DNA of 33,996 nucleotides, from the NCBI GenBank assembly GCA_031969915.1, contig DALYJJ010000062.1, positions 1 through 33,996 on the forward strand, written 5' to 3'. The translations under genes were made by a program, and so were the position numbers. This document shows positions 8,441 through 15,753 of this stretch, in pieces. Source of the DNA: DALYJJ01 sp031969915 (GTDB lineage Bacteria; Acidobacteriota; Terriglobia; Bryobacterales; Bryobacteraceae). The notes below the pieces were generated by a model, which did no database searches, was not told the origin of the DNA, and saw only the letters and a program-made list of their open reading frames with translations. Position 1 is the first letter of the stretch, and every line of letters begins with the position of its first letter.

Positions 8441-9448
8441 ATGTCCGCTGAGCAATACCAACCGAACGATCCTGTGAGGGCGGCCGAAAACCCAGACTCG
8501 CACTTGGCGCGGTTGCTCGCAGCCGAGAATTCAACCCCGTGGTACGTCTCCCTGGTGGAAAACATCAAGGAGATGATCAATCCTCCCAAGCTGCCGCCTC
8601 TCGAGGTCACCTCGAAGCCGGTTGCCGTCAAGGATATCTGGTCGCGGGATACCAAGCGCGCCGGCCGCGCCGGAGTCACGTCGTTCGCGATTCACGTCAC
8701 CGGGCTGGTTCTTCTGGTCGCGTTGGCGTCGTCGAAGCAGGTGCAGCAGGTAGCCAAGGAGTCCGTGAAGATCTTTGCGCCCGACCTGGCGCCCTGGCAG
8801 CCCGAGATGCAGGTGAAGAAGCAGACCATGGGCGGTGGCGGCGGAGGCGGCGACCGTTCTCCGACGCCGGCCAGCAAAGGCCGCGCGCCGAAGTTCGCGC
8901 CTCGCCAGTTTACGCCTCCGATGGCCGTGGTCAACGCTCCCGATCCGAAGCTGATCATGGAACCGACGCTTATCGGCCCGCCTGAGGTGCGGCCGCCGAA
9001 CGTGCAGATGACGCAATACGGCGATCCCTTCGGCAAGGTTGGTCTTCCGTCGAACGGTACGGGCTCGGGCGGCGGTATCGGTTCAGGCTCCGGCGGCGGT
9101 ATCGGCTCCGGCCGCGGCGGCGGTCTCGGCCCCGGCGAGGGCGGCGGATTCGGCGGCGGTGTTTATCGGATCGGCGGCGGCGTCTCCGCGCCGGTGCCGA
9201 TTTTCAAGGTTGAACCCGAGTATTCCGAAGAGGCCCGCAAGGCGAAGTACCAGGGTACGGTGCTTTTGGCCATTGTGGTGGATGAGCAGGGACGCACCTC
9301 GAACATCCGCGTGATCCGCTCGCTGGGCCTCGGCCTCGACGAGAAAGCGATTGAAGCAGTGCAGAAGTGGCGGTTCCGGCCCGCGTATAAGGACGGCAAG
9401 GCTGTGCCTGTATCCGCCAACGTAGAAGTGAATTTCCGGCTCCTCTAG
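8441..9448 (+). CDS. TonB-family energy transducer
   Basis: 335-residue TonB-like protein. It has a cytoplasmic N-terminal tail of about 77 residues, one transmembrane helix (about 79-97), a periplasmic linker rich in Pro and then Gly (GSGGGIGSGSGGG... around 215-250), and a TonB C-terminal domain (about 255-335) with VEPEYSEEARKAKYQGTVLLAIVVDEQGR and KWRFRPAYKDGK. TonB proteins transmit proton-motive force to outer-membrane receptors. Acidobacteria carry many such paralogues. The long tail before the helix is more than in classical TonB and is common in AgmX/GldG-like or acidobacterial versions. No ExbB/ExbD lies nearby. A strong terminator follows 24 bases after the stop. Confidence 0.88.
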   Translation: MSAEQYQPNDPVRAAENPDSHLARLLAAENSTPWYVSLVENIKEMINPPKLPPLEVTSKPVAVKDIWSRDTKRAGRAGVTSFAIHVTGLVLLVALASSKQVQQVAKESVKIFAPDLAPWQPEMQVKKQTMGGGGGGGDRSPTPASKGRAPKFAPRQFTPPMAVVNAPDPKLIMEPTLIGPPEVRPPNVQMTQYGDPFGKVGLPSNGTGSGGGIGSGSGGGIGSGRGGGLGPGEGGGFGGGVYRIGGGVSAPVPIFKVEPEYSEEARKAKYQGTVLLAIVVDEQGRTSNIRVIRSLGLGLDEKAIEAVQKWRFRPAYKDGKAVPVSANVEVNFRLL

Positions 9449-9472
9449 GCCGGCGAAGAGACGAGAACTCCG

Positions 9473-9498
9473 GGCCGGGCCTTCGGGTCCGGCCTTTT
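9473..9498 (+). terminator. Intrinsic terminator with UUCG tetraloop
   Basis: A 9-bp stem (GGCCGGGCC at 9473-9481 with GGTCCGGCC at 9486-9494, one G-U pair) closes a C(UUCG)G tetraloop and is followed by TTTT at 9495-9498. It lies directly after the TonB-family gene. Confidence 0.88.
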
Positions 9499-9523
9499 CC
9501 TTGGTGTGCCGGCGCGCCGGTTG

Positions 9524-9877
9524 CTACTTCAGTTGGCGCGCGGTGAAAGTCCCCTCGGCCAGGTCCCCATAGCTCGCCTTCCCATTCATCTTGCCGGGTG
9601 CGGTGACCTTGCCCACGAACTTCGCCGTGACACTCTGTCCGTTGGCGTCGCCCGTGAACTGGAATTCGACTTCGTCGCCCTTCACGGTTCCGGTCACCTC
9701 GCGCTTGCCGAGCAGGCCGGTATAGGTGCCCTTCAGCTTTTCGCCCTGCTGTTCGAACACGAAGTCGGCGTCGCCCGAGCCCGCCGAAAGGTCCACCGAG
9801 ACCGCCCATCGGCCCGTGATATCCGCCGCCGAAAGCGCCAGCGCGGCAGCCATGACCAGGAGCAGCAGTTTGCGCAT
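9524..9877 (-). CDS. Small secreted beta-rich protein, function unknown
   Basis: 117-residue protein with a clear signal peptide (MRKLLLLVMAAALALSAA, cleavage near residue 18). It is followed by repeated beta-strand segments with a Gly-Thr-rich pattern (ITGRWAVSVDL, LKGTYTGLLG, VTGTVKGDEVEFQF, GTFTARQL). This is reminiscent of small lipocalin/avidin-like barrels often annotated as hypothetical in Acidobacteria and Planctomycetes. The start at 9877 lies one base from a 36-bp repeat (9879-9914) that is duplicated at the end of the upstream ADOP gene. This suggests the gene originally followed PadR-ADOP directly, before the ATPase/DUF4276 pair came in. A possible -10 (TATGCT) is inside the repeat on this strand. 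Confidence 0.75.
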   Translation of the reverse strand: MRKLLLLVMAAALALSAADITGRWAVSVDLSAGSGDADFVFEQQGEKLKGTYTGLLGKREVTGTVKGDEVEFQFTGDANGQSVTAKFVGKVTAPGKMNGKASYGDLAEGTFTARQLK

Positions 9878-9878
9878 T

Positions 9879-9914
9879 CCGGCAGCATACCACGCCGCAG
9901 CGCTACTCCTGACG
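9879..9914. repeat. 36-bp direct repeat, copy 1 (cassette boundary)
   Basis: Identical to 11895-11930 at 35 of 36 positions (the only difference is C/A at position 18). It begins CCGGCAGCATACCACGC and ends CTACTCCTGACG. On the minus strand it supplies the final codons Arg-Gln-Glu and the stop of the DUF4276 gene. Identity stops abruptly on both sides. With copy 2 it brackets a two-gene insert of about 2.0 kb. Confidence 0.95.
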
Positions 9915-10583
9915 TGGCACGCTTGCCTGATCGCCAAGCTCCCGAAGCGCGTCGCGAAACGCCCGGAAACTCGGAGAGGCGTTCGTTTCCACGTCCATCT
10001 TCGGCGCGATCGTCTCCGCCCACTTGTACTTCTCCGCCCCGATCGCCTGCCAGCCCTTCTTCGCCAGGGAGCGAGACCCGCCGGGATACACCGCGTCCGC
10101 GAGCTTTTCCCACGTGCCGCAGATACTATCGTTCTTGTACGAACTGAGAACCTCGTCCCGAGCCGCCGGATACGCCGCTCGCACCGCCTTCAAGTCGCCC
10201 AGTAACCAAGCTTCCCCTTCCTCGATCGCCAGGCAGAAGCGCGCCTGCGGTTTCGGCTGGCACGCATCCAGGATCGCCTGCAAATCCGCCAGGAACCGAC
10301 TTGCATCGCGGTCGTCCAGGTCGCAAATCAACACCACCGTCGCGCGGTAGCCAGCCCCGTACCCGGCGAATGCTTGGCCATAGCCCTTGAGCAGCTTTGG
10401 AAGGTTCTCGAGCAGAATCCGCTTGCTCGGGTCCTTCGCGTCCTTCATGTTCCCCGGAATGCGCCCGATGCCCTTGTAGGAGTGAATGTAAAACGTGTCG
10501 CTCTTTGGAGCGACGATGCGCGGCAAAAGGAAATCGAGGGCGCGCCGCCCTGAGAGATCCTCCACCAGTATCTCGAAATGCAA
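9903..10583 (-). CDS. DUF4276 protein, Toprim-like, partner of AAA ATPase
   Basis: 226-residue protein I recognise as DUF4276 type, a family commonly found beside RecF/OLD-like ATPases in presumed defence loci. Its motifs fit a Toprim-like metal site: a conserved Glu in ILVEDLSG (Glu8), an acidic cluster LICDLDDRD (Asp88, Asp90, Asp91) and IEEGEAWLLGD (Glu121-Glu124). By analogy it may be a nuclease or effector released or controlled by the ATPase. This is inference. The start is a TTG at 10583, supported by AGGTGA 5 bases upstream. That site overlaps the ATPase stop codon, so translation is coupled. The last three codons and the stop come from the 36-bp repeat, so the native C terminus may have been altered at insertion. 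Confidence 0.82.
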   Translation of the reverse strand: MHFEILVEDLSGRRALDFLLPRIVAPKSDTFYIHSYKGIGRIPGNMKDAKDPSKRILLENLPKLLKGYGQAFAGYGAGYRATVVLICDLDDRDASRFLADLQAILDACQPKPQARFCLAIEEGEAWLLGDLKAVRAAYPAARDEVLSSYKNDSICGTWEKLADAVYPGGSRSLAKKGWQAIGAEKYKWAETIAPKMDVETNASPSFRAFRDALRELGDQASVPRQE

Positions 10584-10586
10584 CCG

Positions 10587-11870
10587 TCACCTCATGTCCA
10601 GATAGTCGCTATACCAGAGGCCACCCAGCGGAAGCCCTTCCTTCACTAGGTTCTCGACCGTCGCGTTGCCGCTCGCCCGCTGAATCACCGCGAAGCCGTC
10701 CTCGGCTTTCTCCAAGACCCACACCTCCTCCGGCGTCAAGGCGTCGACGAAGTACGGCTGGTGAGTTGTCACAAACAACTGAGAACCCCGTTTCGGGTCG
10801 TCTGCGTGCGCACGGAACTCGTGAGCCAGGCCATCCAGCAGCTTGTGATAGAGACCGTTCTCCGGCTCCTCGATACCCAGGAACGGCGGTGGATCGGGAT
10901 CCTCCAGCAGCAACAGGTAGGTGAACATCTTCAGGGTTCCGTCCGACACCTGCTGCGCGTAAAAGGGGTCTTGGAAGCCCCGGTCGTTGAACCGCAGCAA
11001 GAGGCGGCCGTCCGGTGTCCGCTCCGTGCCGATCTTGTGCAACCCGGGGATCTTCTTCGCGATGCGCTCCAGAATCGAGGCGAATTTCCCGGGATACTCC
11101 CGCTCTATGTACTGAACGACATTCCCCAGGTTGTCGCCGTGAACGTTTAGCCGGCGCTGCGGCCCGGCGAGCGGCAGGCTGCGCGCCGCGTCCGGGCTGA
11201 AATAGCTCAGGTACCAACCCTCTATGAACCGCCGAAACGCGGAGATCCGGGGGTGCTGCTTCAGTGATCCCAGGGTCGCGATACCCAGCTTTCTCTTGTC
11301 ATCCAACTCCAACAACTCGGTGTCCCCGCCCTCCTCACCGCCTGTCACTTCCTCGATCAGGTGTTCCCGTTTCAAAGGGAGCGCGTCTTCGTCCACCAGA
11401 CGGCCCACGGACTCACCCTTCCAGGCCAAACCCTGGCCTCGATTCAGGATGAGGAACGAAAAGGGCCGTCCCTGTTTCTGCCCCTTCCTTCGCTGGCGAA
11501 GCCTCTCCCTCAGCACCTCTGGACGGCCCCTGGAGTCGCGATCGATAGAGAGCTCATAGGTGATCGGCCTCGCATTGGGCTCTTCCCGATAGTAGATCTC
11601 GAACTCGACCGGCCCATCGGTGCCCTGCGATTTCACCCGATCGAAGCCGCCTCGTCCCCGCGAGTCAAAAGCCTCTTCTACACCGACTCGCAGACAATCC
11701 GCCACGAAACCGAAAGCGTCAAACAGACTGCTCTTGCCCACGCCGTTCTTGCCGATCACCGCCGTCATCGATGTCAGCGGCGCCACTTCCGCCTGGCTCA
11801 GGACGCGCCCCAGCGTCACATCCCGAAGCACGCGAAAGTTCCTGATTCGTATTCCCTCGATCCGTGACAT
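10587..11870 (-). CDS. AAA ATPase (RecF/OLD-like, AAA_15/AAA_21 type)
   Basis: 427-residue ABC/SMC-like ATPase. Walker A is GKNGVGKSS (residues 40-48) just after a first strand MSRIEGIRIRNFRVLRDV. The signature-like motif is VSDGTLKM (308-315), Walker B is FLGIEEPENGL (330-340) and the switch His is in VTTHQPYF (His370). The insert between Walker A and the signature is charged and helical. Such ATPases act as sensors or regulators of an associated nuclease or effector in OLD, Gabija and PARIS-type systems. Pairing with DUF4276 four bases downstream fits that pattern, although this pair is not one of those named systems as I know them. The ATG at 11870 has GAGGAGA 8 bases upstream. The first stretch of its leader is the 36-bp repeat. 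Confidence 0.87.
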   Translation of the reverse strand: MSRIEGIRIRNFRVLRDVTLGRVLSQAEVAPLTSMTAVIGKNGVGKSSLFDAFGFVADCLRVGVEEAFDSRGRGGFDRVKSQGTDGPVEFEIYYREEPNARPITYELSIDRDSRGRPEVLRERLRQRRKGQKQGRPFSFLILNRGQGLAWKGESVGRLVDEDALPLKREHLIEEVTGGEEGGDTELLELDDKRKLGIATLGSLKQHPRISAFRRFIEGWYLSYFSPDAARSLPLAGPQRRLNVHGDNLGNVVQYIEREYPGKFASILERIAKKIPGLHKIGTERTPDGRLLLRFNDRGFQDPFYAQQVSDGTLKMFTYLLLLEDPDPPPFLGIEEPENGLYHKLLDGLAHEFRAHADDPKRGSQLFVTTHQPYFVDALTPEEVWVLEKAEDGFAVIQRASGNATVENLVKEGLPLGGLWYSDYLDMR

Positions 11871-11894
11871 GGCGTTCTCCTCGAATCGCTTCGA

Positions 11895-11930
11895 CCGGCA
11901 GCATACCACGCAGCAGCGCTACTCCTGACG
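11895..11930. repeat. 36-bp direct repeat, copy 2 (cassette boundary)
   Basis: Partner of 9879-9914, 35/36 identical. It includes the last three codons and the stop codon of the ADOP permease gene (minus strand) plus 24 bases beyond it. Because the ADOP C terminus (DAIEALRQE) looks native, this copy is probably in its original context on that side, and copy 1 in its original context towards the secreted-protein gene. Confidence 0.95.
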
Positions 11931-14564
11931 CAGAGCCTCAATCGCGTCCACACCCAACGCCCGCCGCGCCGGGACGTAACAGGCCGCCGCCACGCAGCTC
12001 ATCATGGTCACCGCGGCCCCGAGGAAGACCGGCGGGTCCGCCGGCTGGACCTGATAGAGCAACTCGCGGCCCAGGCGCGCTGCCGCCCACGCGGCGGGAA
12101 GCCCCAACGCGAGCCCCGGCCCCGCGATTCGTGCCGCCTCGCGCCCCACCAGCCGCAGCACGTCGCCGCGCGACGCCCCCAGCGCCACACGCACGCCGAT
12201 CTCCTGGGTCCGCTCCGCCATGGATTGCGCCACCGTTCCGTAAATCCCAAGGCAGGCGAAGAACAGCGCGGCGAAGGCGAACACGCTCAGCATCGACGCC
12301 AGGAAGCGGCGCTGTGCCGCGGAGCGGGAGACCAACTCCTCCAATGAGAGAACGTTGTAGGCCGGCAAACTGCCGTGCGCGGTTCGCACGATGCGCGTGA
12401 GCGCCGGCAACAGGGACGCCGCGTCGCCGTCCACACGAATGACCAGAATCGGCGCGGTGAGCGGGTTCGTCGCCGCCGGGCGGTAGATCGTCGGCCTGGC
12501 TTCGGCTTCCAGTCCGAAGTGGCGTATCGCGCCAACCACGCCCGCCACGGTGAACCATGTCCCGTCCTGCGATGCGGCGAACCGGATGCGCTTGCCCACC
12601 GGGTTCTCACCGGGGAAGTACCGCCGCGCCAGCGCCTCGTCGATCACCAGCACCCGCTGGTCCGGAGGATCGTTCTCCGCAAACACACGTCCGCTCCGGA
12701 TCGGTATGCCCATGGTCGCGAAGTAGTCCGGCGCCGCGGCGCGGAACTCCACTTCAGGCGGTGCGCCCTCGTGCGGGCGCCCTTCGATGTGAAGCTGGCT
12801 GGCGAGGTTCGAACCGAGCATCGGCAGCCGGCTCACGGCCGAAACCGACTTCACGCCCGGCGCGGCGAGCAGCGCGCGCCGCAAGGCCTCGTACGCGTTT
12901 GTGCGCTGTTGCCCGCTCAGTTCCGGCGGCAGTTGCGTCGAGAGCGAAACCAGGTTGCGCGGATCGAAGCCCGGGTCCACTTCCAACACACGCAGCAGGC
13001 TGCGCAACAGCAGGCCCGATCCGATCAGTAAGACCGCGGCGATCGAAACCTGGGCGGCGGCCAACGCCGCGCGCGCTCCCCGGTGGCCTCGCGTGATGCC
13101 CCGGCCGTCGCGGACGTTGAAGGAAACGGCGCGCCAGGCGGGCCACAGCCCGGCCAGCACCGCTGTGAACAGCACCACCCCCGCCGTGAAGAGCAGCGCG
13201 CGGCCGTCCAAGGCGATCGGCATCGCACCCACCAGCGCCGGAGGCCCCGAAGCCAGGATGAGGTGCAGGAACGCCTTCGCGGCCACCAGCCCCAGAAGGC
13301 CCCCCAACGCGGCGAGTGCCAGGCTTTCCGTGAGCAACTGCCGGATCAGGCGAGCGGGCGACGCCCCCAGCGCCGCGCGCACCGCCAGTTCCCGGCTCCG
13401 CAGCGCGGCGCGCGCCAGCAACAGGTTCGCCACGTTGGCGGAAACCATCAACAGCACGAAGCCGACGGCGGCCACCAACAGCAGAACCGCCGGCCGCAGG
13501 CGCGCCGAGACCTTCTCCTCCAGGCGCACGGCGCGGAACCGCAAGTCCCGGTTCGCGCTGAACTCCGCGGCCAGGCTTTCGGAAATGGAGCGCACCTGTC
13601 TGTCGGCGTCCGCGGCGGTCACCCCTTCCCGCAGCCGGCCCGTCACCTTCAGAAACCGCAACGTGCGTGGCGAGCGCGCCAGTTGGTTCATGGCCAGCGG
13701 CGCCCACAGTTGGATGTCCGTGGCGGCGCCCTCCACAGGTTCTCCGCGCCAACGAAAGTCGCGCGGCAGCACGCCGGCGATCGCAATCTGCATTCCTGCG
13801 ATGCGCAGCGTCTTGCCGATCGCCTCCGGCGACCCGCCGAAACGCCTCTGCCAGAGCCCATAGGACAGGATCGCCACCCGCCCCGGCTGTGCGCGGTTGT
13901 CTTCGTCCGCGGTGAAGAGGCGTCCGGCGACGGGCTTGACGCCGAGCATCGGAAAGAACTCCGCCGATACGAACAGCGTTTCCAGACGCTCGGTTTCACC
14001 CTCGGCCTCCACCACCACGTTCCACACCGGCGAGACGGCGGCAATGCTCTCAAACGCAGTCGCGCGCCGGCGCAAGTCGAGGAAGTTGTCGATTGAGCAC
14101 CACGCCTCCACCTCCGGCTGTTGTTCCGGCCGGTGCTCGATGTCAACCAGCCGGTGCGCCTCCGGGTACGGCAAGCCGCGTAAGGCGATGTGATCCACCA
14201 CCGTGAAGATCGCGGTGTTGCCCCCGATGCCGAAGGCGAGCATGGCCACCGCGACGGAGGCGAACACCGGGTTGGTGCGCAGCGTCCGCAGCGCGAAACG
14301 GAGATCGAAGGCGAAACCGGCCATGGGCGGCGCCGGCGCGCGGCGTTCGGCGCTTCGCAACTCCGAGGCCAGCGCCACCCAGTCCCGCACCTGGGCTTGT
14401 GCCCGCGCTACGGCCGCCTCTTCGCCCAGCCCCGCGCGCAGCGCTTCGGCGTAGGCTTCCTCGAACTGGCCGGCCAACTCCGCGACGATCTCGCCTTCCC
14501 GTTCCGGGCCAACCCCGATCGCCGGCAGCTTCCGCCGCACGTAGTCTCGCCAATCAACCGGCAT
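11919..14564 (-). CDS. ADOP-family FtsX/MacB-type ABC permease (PadR-linked)
   Basis: 881-residue duplicated permease. It has an N-terminal cytoplasmic helical domain (residues 1-80, with the EIVAELAGQFEEAYAEALRAGL segment typical of PadR-linked ADOPs), a first transmembrane helix (about 100-122), a MacB core, FtsX block one (about 365-480), a middle helix (about 505-525), a second periplasmic domain and FtsX block two (about 760-870). The substrate is unknown and no ATPase subunit adjoins it. The start overlaps the PadR gene by 11 bases, so both are in one operon. It shares architecture but only moderate identity with the permease at the left edge. Its stop codon lies in the 36-bp repeat that begins the ATPase/DUF4276 insert. 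Confidence 0.9.
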   Translation of the reverse strand: MPVDWRDYVRRKLPAIGVGPEREGEIVAELAGQFEEAYAEALRAGLGEEAAVARAQAQVRDWVALASELRSAERRAPAPPMAGFAFDLRFALRTLRTNPVFASVAVAMLAFGIGGNTAIFTVVDHIALRGLPYPEAHRLVDIEHRPEQQPEVEAWCSIDNFLDLRRRATAFESIAAVSPVWNVVVEAEGETERLETLFVSAEFFPMLGVKPVAGRLFTADEDNRAQPGRVAILSYGLWQRRFGGSPEAIGKTLRIAGMQIAIAGVLPRDFRWRGEPVEGAATDIQLWAPLAMNQLARSPRTLRFLKVTGRLREGVTAADADRQVRSISESLAAEFSANRDLRFRAVRLEEKVSARLRPAVLLLVAAVGFVLLMVSANVANLLLARAALRSRELAVRAALGASPARLIRQLLTESLALAALGGLLGLVAAKAFLHLILASGPPALVGAMPIALDGRALLFTAGVVLFTAVLAGLWPAWRAVSFNVRDGRGITRGHRGARAALAAAQVSIAAVLLIGSGLLLRSLLRVLEVDPGFDPRNLVSLSTQLPPELSGQQRTNAYEALRRALLAAPGVKSVSAVSRLPMLGSNLASQLHIEGRPHEGAPPEVEFRAAAPDYFATMGIPIRSGRVFAENDPPDQRVLVIDEALARRYFPGENPVGKRIRFAASQDGTWFTVAGVVGAIRHFGLEAEARPTIYRPAATNPLTAPILVIRVDGDAASLLPALTRIVRTAHGSLPAYNVLSLEELVSRSAAQRRFLASMLSVFAFAALFFACLGIYGTVAQSMAERTQEIGVRVALGASRGDVLRLVGREAARIAGPGLALGLPAAWAAARLGRELLYQVQPADPPVFLGAAVTMMSCVAAACYVPARRALGVDAIEALRQE

Positions 14565-14889
14565 GGCCGAACCCCGTTACCCTTTCCAGCGCGGTGAAGA
14601 AATTCCGCCACGCCCGCCGTTGCGCGCCCAGCGCCTTGCGCCCGGCCGGCGTCAGCGCGTAGAATCGCCGCCGCCGCTCGCCGGCCTTCTCCACCCACTT
14701 TCCCGACACCAGCCCCTTGCGCTCCAGCCGGTAGAGGATCGGGTAGATGGATGCCAACTGGAACTGAAGCCGCGATTCTGACTTCGATTCGATGAGCTTC
14801 GCCAGTTCATAGCCGTGGCGCGCCCGCGACTCGAGCAGCGCCAGGATCACGATCTCGGCGCTGTTCTTCTGGAGATCTTTTTCGTTCAT
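14554..14889 (-). CDS. PadR-family transcriptional regulator
   Basis: 111-residue winged-helix protein of the short PadR type. It has an N-terminal recognition domain (AEIVILALLESRARHGYELAKLIES, then LQFQLASIYPILYRLERKGLVSGKWVE with the conserved Tyr-Pro turn) and a short C-terminal helix for dimerisation. In Acidobacteria this gene type regularly precedes an ADOP permease, as here with an 11-base overlap, and probably represses the pair. The ATG at 14889 has no Shine-Dalgarno site and lies close to a promoter-like AT-rich palindrome, so the message may be nearly leaderless. Confidence 0.93.
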   Translation of the reverse strand: MNEKDLQKNSAEIVILALLESRARHGYELAKLIESKSESRLQFQLASIYPILYRLERKGLVSGKWVEKAGERRRRFYALTPAGRKALGAQRRAWRNFFTALERVTGFGHAG

Positions 14890-14901
14890 ATAGGTAGTGA
14901 C

Positions 14902-14913
14902 GCTATATATAGC
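14902..14913. promoter_or_regulatory. Candidate PadR operator / -10 region
   Basis: GCTATATATAGC is a perfect 12-bp palindrome centred 18 bases upstream of the PadR start codon, in an otherwise GC-rich neighbourhood. PadR proteins bind AT-rich dyads over their own promoters, so autoregulation is a reasonable inference. The same bases could form the -10 element; no convincing -35 was identified. Confidence 0.5.
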
Positions 14914-14964
14914 ATCCATACGCGTCCAACGGCAAAAGGTTACGGGCGCTAGAGTGTAAACAAT

Positions 14965-15753
14965 ATGGCCGCCATTTTTCGGGACAAGCTGCTGGACTCC
15001 AAAGTCGCCCTGGTGACGGGCGGCGGCAGCGGAATCAACTTCGCCATCGCACGCCGGTTCGCCGAACAGGGAGCCCGCGTTGCCATCGTCGGACGCAACC
15101 GCGAGAAACTCGACCAGGCTTGCGCCGAACTCACTGCCGCCGGGGGCTTCGCCATGGGCCACTCTGCCGACGTCCGCGAGTACCACGCCGTGGAAGCGGC
15201 GGTTCGCACCACGCGGGACACCTGGGGCCCCATCGACATCGTGGTGTGCGGCGCCGCCGGGAACTTCCCGGCCGCCGCCGCGAAGATGTCCGCCAACGGC
15301 TTTCAGGCGGTGGTCGATATCGACCTTCTGGGCACCTACAACACCTGCCGGGCCGCTTACGAATCGCTGCGAAAACCGGGCGCCTCGATCATCAGCATCT
15401 CCGCCACCCACGCCTTCATCCCATACCCTATGCAGGCTCACGTGTGTGCGGCGAAAGCGGGCGTGGACCAACTGAGCCGGACCCTCGCCCTGGAGTGGGG
15501 CAGGGAAGGCGTCCGCGTCAACGTGGTCACGCCCGGGCCGGTGGACGACACCGAAGGCATGCGGCGCCTGGCCCCCACCGAGGAGATCCGAAATGGGTTG
15601 ATGCGCGCGATTCCGATGGGCCGTTTCGCCTCCAAGGACGAGATCGCGGACCTCGCCCTGTTTCTCTGTTCGGACGCCGCCGCTTATATCACCGGCGCGG
15701 TCTTCGTGTGCGATGGCGGCTCTTCGCTCCTGGGCTCGAGGATGTTCGCATGA
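14965..15753 (+). CDS. SDR-family oxidoreductase, 2,4-dienoyl-CoA reductase-like
   Basis: 262-residue short-chain dehydrogenase. The cofactor loop is TGGGSGI (18-24). The usual NNAG is replaced by CGAAGNF (95-101), and the active-site region reads SISATH...QAHVCAAKAG, so the catalytic Tyr position (160) is Val while Lys164 is kept. The same exchange, the AAGNF motif and the PGPVDDTEGMRRL segment are features of peroxisomal-type 2,4-dienoyl-CoA reductases, which reduce dienoyl-CoA esters with NADPH during oxidation of unsaturated fatty acids. I favour that role over a generic alcohol dehydrogenase. It overlaps the protease gene by ATGA. The start is 75 bases from the divergent PadR gene. Confidence 0.85.
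   Translation: MAAIFRDKLLDSKVALVTGGGSGINFAIARRFAEQGARVAIVGRNREKLDQACAELTAAGGFAMGHSADVREYHAVEAAVRTTRDTWGPIDIVVCGAAGNFPAAAAKMSANGFQAVVDIDLLGTYNTCRAAYESLRKPGASIISISATHAFIPYPMQAHVCAAKAGVDQLSRTLALEWGREGVRVNVVTPGPVDDTEGMRRLAPTEEIRNGLMRAIPMGRFASKDEIADLALFLCSDAAAYITGAVFVCDGGSSLLGSRMFA

Noticed and set aside
9061..9180. Short GGCGGCGGT-like tandem repeats as a DNA repeat element
   Set aside because: They encode the Gly-rich linker of the TonB-family protein and keep the reading frame, so they are explained by the protein sequence.
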